From Actinomadura barringtoniae (GTDB lineage: Bacteria; Actinomycetota; Actinomycetes; Streptosporangiales; Streptosporangiaceae): DNA of 64,000 bases. Positions 1 to 6,117 of this stretch are shown here, piece by piece (position 1 is the first letter of the stretch; every line of letters starts with the position of its first letter). The translations under genes were made by a program, and so were the position numbers. The notes under the pieces were generated by a model. That model made no database searches and was not told the origin of the DNA. It worked only from the letters and a program-made list of their open reading frames with translations. The DNA lies in the NCBI RefSeq assembly GCF_017573505.1, contig NZ_JAGEOJ010000017.1, forward strand, positions 186,001-250,000, in the 5' to 3' direction.

Positions 1-129
1 GCGATCGGCTACCGGGTGGCCGCCCACGCCCAGGAGCCGCCGACCTACGGCGTCGTGCTGAACCCGGACAAGACCCAGCCGGTCACCTTCGGCGAGGGCG
101 ACCGCGTGATCGTCCTCTCCGAGGACTGA
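1..129 (+). CDS. C-terminal end of a probable ion-channel or TrkA-C-like protein (5' truncated by window)
   Basis: Only the last 42 codons are present, open from base 1 to TGA at 127-129. The residues read AIGYRVAAHA then YGVVLNPDK and end in FGEGDRVIVLSED. The closing pattern of a GDRVIVL strand followed by an acidic end resembles the C-terminal regulatory (TrkA-C/RCK-type) domain of actinobacterial CASTOR/POLLUX-like channel proteins. This is recognition from a short tail. The protein is followed by a hairpin, so it is probably the last gene of its transcript and not part of the infC operon. Confidence 0.55.
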   Translation, partial: AIGYRVAAHAQEPPTYGVVLNPDKTQPVTFGEGDRVIVLSED

Positions 130-148
130 GGGCCTGGGGCCCGGGACT

Positions 149-168
149 CAAGGCTTGAAGAAGCCTTG
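149..168 (+). terminator. Intrinsic-type hairpin after the truncated gene
   Basis: An 8-bp perfect stem (149-156 with 161-168) with a GAAG loop lies 20 nt after the stop codon. There is no T-tract, which is common for actinobacterial terminators. It separates the preceding gene from the infC leader. Confidence 0.5.
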
Positions 169-561
169 CGATCCGGGAATGGAACGGGCCGCAGGGTCGT
201 TGGAACACTTCAGATGATCGGTATTGCGCACGCTGCGACCGCGCTGGCGCGGCGTGCGTTCTCCCCATGGCCTACCAGGTGATAGTCTTGGTAGTCGACC
301 GGCCCTGTACGGATGTCCTCGCGGATGCCCGGGCGGGGCGCTCAAGCGGAGGCCACCTCCCACCTGACCGGCTGACAGCCGGTGGGTCTCGGTCCGGCAA
401 CGTGATCGCCGTCAGGTGTTTCACGTCGCTTCGTCCTCGGCGGCCATTGGTCCCGAGGCGACCGAAGGTGGCCCTGCATGCGAGTCGTGCGGGGCTTTTC
501 GCGTGAAGGGCCCGGGGTACGACCGGTCAGAGACTTAGAGATCCGGCCCCAAGGAGGTCCC
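169..561 (+). promoter_or_regulatory. Long structured leader upstream of infC
   Basis: About 390 nt contain no convincing gene. A 6-bp hairpin occurs at 368-382 (CCGGCT/AGCCGG, loop GAC). A longer imperfect hairpin lies around 442-473, pairing GGCCA-TTGGTC with GACC-AA and TGGCC. A short G-rich stretch running into CTTTTCG near 493-503 could act as a weak terminator. Long 5' leaders before infC-rpmI-rplT are known sites of IF3/L20 feedback control in other bacteria. Whether these hairpins do this here is inference. No promoter with both hexamers was convincing. Confidence 0.4.
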
Positions 562-1140
562 ATCAGCGCCGAACCGCGTATCAACGACCGCATTCGCGTG
601 CCCGAGGTCCGTCTCGTCGGCCCGAACGGCGAACAGGTGGGCATAGTGCCCATCGCCAAGGCCCTTGAACTCGCGCGTGAGTCGGACCTCGACCTGGTCG
701 AGGTGGCGCCGACCGCGCGCCCGCCCGTCGCCAAGCTCATGGACTACGGGAAGTTCAAGTACGAGTCAGCGATGAAGGCGCGTGAAGCGCGGAAGAACCA
801 GGCGCACACGGTCATCAAGGAGATCAAGCTCCGCCCGAAGATCGACCCGCACGACTACGAGACCAAGAAGGGTCACGTGGTGCGGTTCCTGAAGGCCGGG
901 GACAAGGTGAAGGTCACGATCATGTTCCGTGGTCGTGAGCAGTCCCGCCCCGAGCTCGGATTCCGGCTGCTGCAGCGGCTGGCCGAGGACGTCGAGGAGC
1001 TCGGCTTCGTCGAGTCCCGTCCGAAGCAGGACGGCCGGAACATGATCATGGTGATCGGTCCGCACAAGAAGAAGGCCGAGGCCAAGGCCGAGCGCGCGGC
1101 GTCCCGCGCCGCGGAGACCGAAGCCGAAGCCGACGCCTGA
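562..1140 (+). CDS. infC: Translation initiation factor IF-3, probable ATC start
   Basis: IF-3 binds the 30S subunit and checks start-codon and initiator-tRNA pairing. The product from 562 is 192 residues: ISAEPRINDRIRV at the start, then the N domain with VPEVRLVGPNGEQVGIV, the linker region KYESAMKAREARKNQ, the C domain with KGHVVRFLKAGDKVK and MFRGREQSRPELG, and a charged Ala/Glu-rich tail. A strong AAGGAGG at 551-557 sits 4 nt before ATC at 562-564, exactly where conserved homology begins. An upstream ATG at 478 in frame has no ribosome site and adds unconserved residues. E. coli infC uses the rare AUU for autoregulation, and an AUC start would work the same way. It is the first gene of infC-rpmI-rplT. 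Confidence 0.93.
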   Translation: MSAEPRINDRIRVPEVRLVGPNGEQVGIVPIAKALELARESDLDLVEVAPTARPPVAKLMDYGKFKYESAMKAREARKNQAHTVIKEIKLRPKIDPHDYETKKGHVVRFLKAGDKVKVTIMFRGREQSRPELGFRLLQRLAEDVEELGFVESRPKQDGRNMIMVIGPHKKKAEAKAERAASRAAETEAEADA

Positions 1141-1147
1141 CACTTGA

Positions 1148-1195
1148 CGGCCCGGCCGGGCCGCGGCCGCCGCATCCAGCCCGATGAGGCGGCCG
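1148..1195 (+). promoter_or_regulatory. Tandem strong hairpins between infC and rpmI
   Basis: Two adjacent stems: CGGCCC/GGGCCG with a GGCC loop (1148-1163), then an 8-bp stem 1164-1171/1188-1195 continued after one mismatch by CATC/GATG (1173-1176/1183-1186) around loop CAGCCC. They lie 8-55 nt after the infC stop and more than 150 nt before rpmI. They may attenuate transcription, protect an mRNA end, or act as an L20 target as seen in other phyla. There is no T-tract. Confidence 0.45.
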
Positions 1196-1349
1196 GAGGT
1201 TGATGCGATCTTGCTTTGGCAGGGTCGTGACGCACGTACATTGAGCCTGACCAGGCGCGTTACCACGTGACCCGTGGGATGCGTCCGATCAGGCGCGCCT
1301 TCGGCGAGACGAGCCGGGGGTCCAGGAGTAGAGGGAGACGACGGCGACC

Positions 1350-1544
1350 ATGCCGAAGACCAAGACCCACAGTGGTGCCAAGAAGCGCTTCAAGCTGACC
1401 GGCTCCGGCAAGGTGATGCGCCGCCGCGCCAACAAGAACCACCTGCTCGAGCACAAGCCGACCAAGCGGACCCGGCGCCTGGACGGCAACGTCGTGGTGT
1501 CCCCGGCCGACGCCAAGAACATCAAGAAGCTGCTGCGCAAGTAA
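1350..1544 (+). CDS. rpmI: 50S ribosomal protein L35
   Basis: A 64-residue, very basic protein of normal L35 length. It starts MPKTKTHSGAKKRFKLTGSGK and contains the conserved ANKNHLLEHK segment and a lysine-rich end KNIKKLLRK. GGGAG upstream (1331-1335) serves as ribosome site for the ATG. It is assembled into the large subunit, and its gene lies between infC and rplT in the conserved order. The 209-nt gap from infC holds the hairpins at 1148-1195. Confidence 0.97.
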   Translation: MPKTKTHSGAKKRFKLTGSGKVMRRRANKNHLLEHKPTKRTRRLDGNVVVSPADAKNIKKLLRK

Positions 1545-1614
1545 GCGCCGCCAGACCCCATCCAAACGACCGGCCGAGGCCCGAGGCCCCGGCCCCCACG
1601 AAGGAGTTCATCAC

Positions 1615-1992
1615 GTGGCACGCGTGAAGCGGGCGGTCAACGCCGCCAAGAAGCGTCGGGTCGTCCTGGAGCGGTCGAGCGGCTACCGCGGCCAGCGGTC
1701 GCGCCTTTACCGCAAGGCCAAGGAGCAGCAGCTCCACTCCATGACCTACGCCTTCCGTGACCGCAAGGACCGGAAGGGCCAGTTCCGCCGCCTGTGGATC
1801 CAGCGGATCAACGCCGCGGCCCGCGCCAACGGCATGACCTACAACCGGTTCATCCAGGGTCTGAAGGCCGCCGAGGTCGAGGTCGACCGTCGCATGCTGG
1901 CCGAGCTGGCCGTGAACGACGCCGAGGCCTTCGCCGCGCTGGTCAAGGTCGCCCAGGACGCGCTGCCCGCCGAGGGCAGCGAGGCGGCCTGA
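1615..1992 (+). CDS. rplT: 50S ribosomal protein L20
   Basis: A 125-residue L20 with GTG start preceded by AAGGAG at 1600-1605. It begins MARVKRAVNAAKKRR and holds the conserved YRGQRSRLYRKAKEQ and LWIQRINAAARANG segments. L20 is needed early in 50S assembly, and in E. coli and Bacillus it also represses its own operon by binding the mRNA leader. The C-terminal tail is Glu/Ala-rich. It is last in the infC-rpmI-rplT set and is followed after 32 nt by a SpoU-type methyltransferase, a usual actinobacterial arrangement. Confidence 0.97.
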   Translation: MARVKRAVNAAKKRRVVLERSSGYRGQRSRLYRKAKEQQLHSMTYAFRDRKDRKGQFRRLWIQRINAAARANGMTYNRFIQGLKAAEVEVDRRMLAELAVNDAEAFAALVKVAQDALPAEGSEAA

Positions 1993-2024
1993 GCTCCATC
2001 CACGGCGAACAGGCGACACAGCGC

Positions 2025-2837
2025 ATGGCGGGCCGCGAGCTGACCTCGATCCGTTCACCTCGGGTCAAGGCCGCTCGGCGGCTCGCCAAACGCGCGTTCC
2101 GGCGCCGCGAGCGCCGCTTCCTGGCCGAGGGCCCGCAGGCCGTACGCGAGGCGCTGCAGATCCGCGGCGGCCTCGTCGAGCTGTTCACCACGGCCGAGGC
2201 CGAGTCGCGCCACCCCGAGCTGGTGCAGGCCGCCGAACAGGCGGGCGTGCCGGTGCTGCGGGTGAGCGGCGAGGTCATGGCCGAGCTCGCGCAGACCGTG
2301 ACCCCGCAGGGGCTGCTGGCCGTCTGCGGCTTCATCGACGCGCCGCTGGAGTCCGCGCTGGAGTCCGGGCCGAAGCTGGTGACCGTTCTGGCGCACGTAC
2401 GCGACCCCGGCAACGCGGGCACCGTCCTGCGGACCGCCGACGCGGCCGGATCGGAGACGGTGGTGTTCACCGACGCCTCCGTCGACCCGTACAACGGCAA
2501 GTGCGTGCGCGCCTCGGCGGGGAGCCTGTTTCATCTTCCGGTCGTGACCGGGCCCCGGTTCGACGTCCTGATCCCCGAGCTCAAGCGGGCCGGGCTGAGG
2601 GTGCTGGCCGCCGACGGCGCCGGCAAGCGGACGCTGGACGAGGCGCTCGACGACGGCACGCTCGCCGAGCCCACCGCCTGGGTGTTCGGCAACGAGGCCT
2701 GGGGCCTGCCCGAGGAGATCCTGCAGCACGTGGACGACGTGATCCGTGTGCCCATCTACGGCCACGCCGAGAGCCTCAACCTGGCCACCGCCGCCGCAGT
2801 GTGCCTGTACGCCTCGGCGCGCGCCCAGCGCGTCTGA
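2025..2837 (+). CDS. TrmH/SpoU-family rRNA or tRNA 2'-O-methyltransferase
   Basis: The 270-residue protein starts at ATG 2025, the first Met after rplT giving MAGRELTSIRSPRVKAARRL. An N-terminal RNA-binding substrate domain (about 10-95, with RRFLAEGPQAVREAL) precedes the SPOUT knot domain. All three SpoU motifs are visible: HVRDPGNAGTVLRTADAAG with the catalytic-region Asn and Arg, VFGNEAWGLP, and VPIYGHAESLNLATAAAV. The family transfers methyl from AdoMet to ribose 2'-OH, probably of 23S rRNA judging from the ribosomal context. The exact nucleotide cannot be told. It is probably co-transcribed with rplT. Confidence 0.88.
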   Translation: MAGRELTSIRSPRVKAARRLAKRAFRRRERRFLAEGPQAVREALQIRGGLVELFTTAEAESRHPELVQAAEQAGVPVLRVSGEVMAELAQTVTPQGLLAVCGFIDAPLESALESGPKLVTVLAHVRDPGNAGTVLRTADAAGSETVVFTDASVDPYNGKCVRASAGSLFHLPVVTGPRFDVLIPELKRAGLRVLAADGAGKRTLDEALDDGTLAEPTAWVFGNEAWGLPEEILQHVDDVIRVPIYGHAESLNLATAAAVCLYASARAQRV

Positions 2838-2942
2838 CGCGTCTGGTCCTCTGGTACGAGTCACCTGACGAGTCGCTCGGCGAGACCCGAGTCCGGCGCG
2901 CGAACCGTTACCCCAGAGTTCCCCCGCTGTTGGCCGCTTGCG

Positions 2943-2962
2943 GACGCGTTCAGCGTCTTTTT
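2943..2962 (+). terminator. Rho-independent terminator with T-tract
   Basis: GACGC/GCGTC stem (2943-2947, 2953-2957) with GTTCA loop, followed directly by TTTTT (2958-2962). It closes the ribosomal-protein/methyltransferase unit about 105 nt after its last stop. Confidence 0.65.
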
Positions 2963-3254
2963 GCGCCGCTTGACCTGGGATGATGAGCGTTCTACGGATG
3001 CGCCGCTTGGGGAGGCGGGCGCGTCCGGCTCGTTCCTGAGGAGGAGCGGGATACCAACCCGGCGGCGGATTTCCGCATCTCAACGCACGCTTACGGTGTT
3101 GGCGAGGGCGGCGATGACGCCGTGCAGAGTGGGGGCGACTGTGATGACCGACGACAGGAAGACGGCGCGGGCGCCTGGGCGCCTCGCCGTCCGATGCCGT
3201 GCCGGAACGATGCAATCCACGCCCGCCGGTTCCGCCGGCGCCGAGGAGGCGGAC
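2963..3254 (+). promoter_or_regulatory. Upstream region of the STAS gene with a possible promoter
   Basis: About 290 nt. TTGACC at 2970-2975 and TACGGA at 2993-2998 are 17 nt apart and could form a weak promoter. The STAS reading frame stays open back to 2961 and offers an alternative ATG at 3144, but that stretch looks like leader rather than conserved protein. Confidence 0.3.
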
Positions 3255-3644
3255 ATGCCCGCCGAACGGGAGCAGACCGGGCTGGACATCGACGTGCGGC
3301 CCCATGGCGACACGGTGGTCGCCGCGATCTCGGGGGAGATCGATCTCAACACCGCCGACGCGCTGCGCAAGAAGCTGCGCGAGCTGGACGCCGCCGGTCA
3401 CCGCTCGATCGTGGTGGACTTCAGCGGAGTGAACTTCTGCGACGCCACCGGCATCGGTGTGCTGGTCGCCGCGCACAACCGCAGCACCGACCACGGCGGC
3501 TCGATCTCGCTCGCCGGGGTGCGCCCCGCGCAGCGGCGGCTGCTGGTCATCACCGGTCTGCTCAACGTCTTCACGCTGTACGCCGGCGTGGAGGAGGCGC
3601 TCGCCCAGACCGCCGGTTCACCTGCCGACTCGCCCGCCACCTAG
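3255..3644 (+). CDS. STAS-domain anti-sigma-factor antagonist
   Basis: From ATG 3255 (GAGGAGG at 3243-3249) the product is 129 residues, the normal size for this family. The STAS fold is recognisable: HGDTVVAAISGEIDLNTADAL, then VVDFSGVNFCDATGIGVLVAAHN, then VRPAQRRLLVITGLLNVFTLY. Such proteins sequester an anti-sigma kinase in a partner-switching module and are inactivated by phosphorylation. In place of the usual DS(S/T)G the motif reads DATG, so only Thr could be phosphorylated. No anti-sigma gene is adjacent; the nearest RsbW-like gene is at 29156-29605. A Ser/Ala/Thr-rich tail ends the protein. Confidence 0.85.
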   Translation: MPAEREQTGLDIDVRPHGDTVVAAISGEIDLNTADALRKKLRELDAAGHRSIVVDFSGVNFCDATGIGVLVAAHNRSTDHGGSISLAGVRPAQRRLLVITGLLNVFTLYAGVEEALAQTAGSPADSPAT

Positions 3645-3793
3645 CCCGCGGCTGACCTCCTCGGGAGCGTCATCTGGGCGTGATGGTCATAAAAGCCTTG
3701 CCGTAGGGAGTTTTCCGGGTCCCGCAAGGTGCCCGCGGGCAGATAGAGTTCGTTCCGACAGGCGGCGTTTTCACCGGTGTTCTGGAGGCCGTT

Positions 3794-4855
3794 GTGGGTG
3801 GAGTGGACTCCCCGCACGAGCCTGACGACCTGCCCGATGGGCTGCTGGTGGCCGGGCCCGACGGCAAGGTCCTGGTCTTCAACGCCGCCGCCGCCAGGAT
3901 CACCGGCATCGACGCGGCGGGCGCGCTCGGCCGCGACTTCCGCGACGTGCTGCCGCTGCACGACGCCGAGGGCCGCGACTGGTGGAAGTGCCTGGAGCCG
4001 TACGAGGGCCTGGTCACCCGCGTCCGCCATCCCGAGCGTTCGCTGTACATGACCGGCGGCACCGAGCTGCTGGTCACCGCCGGCTACCGGCGCGACGAGG
4101 ACGGGCGCGTGGTGCGCTTCACCGTCTCGCTGCGCGACGCCGCCCACCGCGCCCGCCAGGAGCGCGACCGGGCCGACCTGGTCTCCACCGTGGCGCACGA
4201 GCTGCGTTCGCCGCTCACCAGCGTCAAGGGCTTCACCGCGACGCTGCTGGCCAAGTGGACCCGCTTCAACGACGACCAGAAGCGGGTCATGCTCGAGACC
4301 GTCAACGCCGACGCCGACCGGGTCACCCGGCTGATCACCGAGCTGCTGGACGTGTCCAGGATCGAGGCGGGCCGGCTGGAGATGCACCGCCAGGTGGTCG
4401 ACCTCGCCGAGGAGGTCCGCAAGATCATCGCGGGCCGGATCGCGGCCGGGGACCCCGAGGACCGGTTCCGTTTCGAGGTCCGGGGCGAGTTCCCCGAGCT
4501 GTGGCTGGACCCCGACAAGATCGACCAGATCGTCGGCAACCTGGTGGAAAACGCGGTGCGGCACGGCGCGGGGACTGTCACCATCGTGATGGAGCCTGAC
4601 GCACACAAGGAGGGGGCCGCGGTGTCGGTGCGCGACGAGGGCGAGGGCATCCCGCCCGAGGCCGCCCAGCGCGTCTTCCGGCAGTTCTGGCGCGGTCCCG
4701 GCGGCAACCGCCGCGGCGGTACGGGCCTCGGGCTCTACATCGTGAAGGGCCTGGTCGAGGCGCACGGCGGCACGATCACGGTACGGCGGGCGCCCGGTGG
4801 CGGCGCCGAGTTCCGATTTACCGTGCCCGCCGGCGGGCCGGACTACCAGTCCTGA
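3794..4855 (+). CDS. Soluble PAS-domain sensor histidine kinase
   Basis: 353 residues from GTG 3794, preceded by GGAGG at 3784-3788. A PAS domain fills about 10-115 (LLVAGPDGKVLVFNAAAARITGI). The dimerisation/phosphoacceptor helix follows with H-box VSTVAHELRSPLTSVKGF, then the catalytic domain with N-box NLVENAVRHG, G1 VRDEGEGIP and G2 GGTGLGLYIVKGLVEAHGG. There are no membrane segments, so it senses an internal cue through PAS. No response regulator is adjacent, making it an orphan kinase. The gene lies alone between the STAS gene and pheS. Confidence 0.9.
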   Translation: MGGVDSPHEPDDLPDGLLVAGPDGKVLVFNAAAARITGIDAAGALGRDFRDVLPLHDAEGRDWWKCLEPYEGLVTRVRHPERSLYMTGGTELLVTAGYRRDEDGRVVRFTVSLRDAAHRARQERDRADLVSTVAHELRSPLTSVKGFTATLLAKWTRFNDDQKRVMLETVNADADRVTRLITELLDVSRIEAGRLEMHRQVVDLAEEVRKIIAGRIAAGDPEDRFRFEVRGEFPELWLDPDKIDQIVGNLVENAVRHGAGTVTIVMEPDAHKEGAAVSVRDEGEGIPPEAAQRVFRQFWRGPGGNRRGGTGLGLYIVKGLVEAHGGTITVRRAPGGGAEFRFTVPAGGPDYQS

Positions 4856-4927
4856 GCCTTCCCTCACGGGATCCCACGTCGGCGGGCTTTTCCGGATCTT
4901 GTCGCTGCGCCCACTAGACTGCCCACC

Positions 4928-4993
4928 GGGCGTCCCATGCCGACCGAGTCACGATCACGTCGGCTTTTTTCGGGCGTCCCACGCCGACCGGAG
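4928..4993 (+). promoter_or_regulatory. Attenuator-like leader of pheST
   Basis: GCCGAC (4939-4944) pairs with GTCGGC (4959-4964), which is followed at once by TTTTTT (4965-4970): a true intrinsic terminator just before pheS. A second GCCGAC at 4983-4988 can pair with the same GTCGGC and would disrupt the terminator. The two GCCGAC copies lie in a near-perfect direct repeat (4928-4948 and 4971-4993) differing by one substitution and one insertion. Two Phe codons can be read across the T-run in two frames but no convincing start codon with a ribosome site precedes them. The mechanism that picks the fold is not visible. Confidence 0.6.
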
Positions 4994-5007
4994 TTGTCAC
5001 TACCACC

Positions 5008-6117
5008 ATGTCTGCACCCAACAAGTCCTACGACCCTGTCGAGGTGTCCTCCTTGCAGCCGGAAGAGCTCGACAGAGCCCGCGACGAGGCCCTTGAGGCC
5101 ATCGCCGGGGCCACGGGTCTCGATGATCTGAAGCAGGTCCGCCTGGCCCACGCCGGCGACCGTTCGCCGCTGGCGCTGGCCAACCGCGAGATCGGCGCGC
5201 TGCCGCCGCAGGCGCGCGCCGAGGCGGGCAAGCGCATCGGCGCCGCCCGCGGTGCGGTCTCCCAGGCGCTGAAGGCCCGCCAGGCCGAGCTGGAGGAGGA
5301 ACGCGACCAGCGCGTCCTCGTCGAGGAGACCGTCGACGTCACCCTGCCCTGGGACCGCGCCCCGCGCGGCGCCCGGCACCCGATCACCACCCTCCAGGAC
5401 CGGATGGCCGACGTCTTCGTGTCGCTCGGCTTCGAGGTCGCCGAGGGGCCGGAGATCGAGGCGGAGTGGTTCAACTTCGACGCACTCAACTTCAAGCCCG
5501 ACCACCCGGCCCGCACGATGCAGGACACCTTCTTCGTCGAGGCGGAGGAGACCGGCCTGGTCATGCGCACGCACACCTCGCCAGTGCAGGTCAGGTCGCT
5601 GCTGACGCGCGAGCTGCCGGTGTACGTGGTGGTCCCGGGCCGCACGTTCCGCACCGACGAGCTGGACGCTACGCACACGCCGGTCTTCCACCAGCTGGAG
5701 GGCCTGGTCGTCGACGAGGGCATCACGATGGCCGACCTGCGCGGCGGCATCGACGCGTTCGTCAAGGGCATGTTCGGTGAGGGACTGAAGACGCGGATGC
5801 GCCCGTCCTACTTCCCGTTCACTGAGCCGTCGGCCGAGGTCGACATGCAGTGCTTCGTGTGCCGCGGCGCCTCCGTCGAGCTCGGCGCCCCGCCGTGCCG
5901 CACCTGCGGCTCGGAGGGCTGGATCGAGCTGGGCGGCTGCGGCATGGTCAACCCGCGCGTGCTGGTCGCCGCCGGGATCGACGCCGACCGCTACAGCGGC
6001 TGGGCGTTCGGGCTGGGCGTGGAGCGGACGCTGATGTTCCGCCACGGCGTCGAGGACATGCGCGACATGGTGGAGGGTGACGTGCGCTTCGCCCTTCCGT
6101 TCGGAACGGAGATCTGA
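5008..6117 (+). CDS. pheS: Phenylalanyl-tRNA synthetase alpha subunit
   Basis: A 369-residue class II synthetase subunit. The N-terminal coiled-coil that binds tRNA (about 15-100) is followed by the catalytic core: motif 1 region GARHPITTLQDRMADVFVSLGFE, motif 2 FRTDELDATHTPVFHQLEG, and motif 3 GWAFGLGVERTLMFRHG. A CxxC...CxxC cluster (CFVC, CRTC) lies near residues 288-310, as in many bacterial PheS. With PheT it forms the alpha2beta2 enzyme charging tRNA-Phe. The TGA overlaps the pheT ATG by one base, so the subunits are translationally coupled. A terminator-type leader precedes it. Confidence 0.97.
   Translation: MSAPNKSYDPVEVSSLQPEELDRARDEALEAIAGATGLDDLKQVRLAHAGDRSPLALANREIGALPPQARAEAGKRIGAARGAVSQALKARQAELEEERDQRVLVEETVDVTLPWDRAPRGARHPITTLQDRMADVFVSLGFEVAEGPEIEAEWFNFDALNFKPDHPARTMQDTFFVEAEETGLVMRTHTSPVQVRSLLTRELPVYVVVPGRTFRTDELDATHTPVFHQLEGLVVDEGITMADLRGGIDAFVKGMFGEGLKTRMRPSYFPFTEPSAEVDMQCFVCRGASVELGAPPCRTCGSEGWIELGGCGMVNPRVLVAAGIDADRYSGWAFGLGVERTLMFRHGVEDMRDMVEGDVRFALPFGTEI

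Noticed and set aside
2055..3494. 479-codon minus-strand ORF over the methyltransferase and STAS genes
   Set aside because: No domain pattern, and it covers two well-supported genes and a T-tract terminator on the other strand.
4937..5131. 64-codon ORF as pheS leader peptide
   Set aside because: It has a single Phe codon, no ribosome site and simply runs into pheS out of frame. It follows the attenuator repeat by chance.
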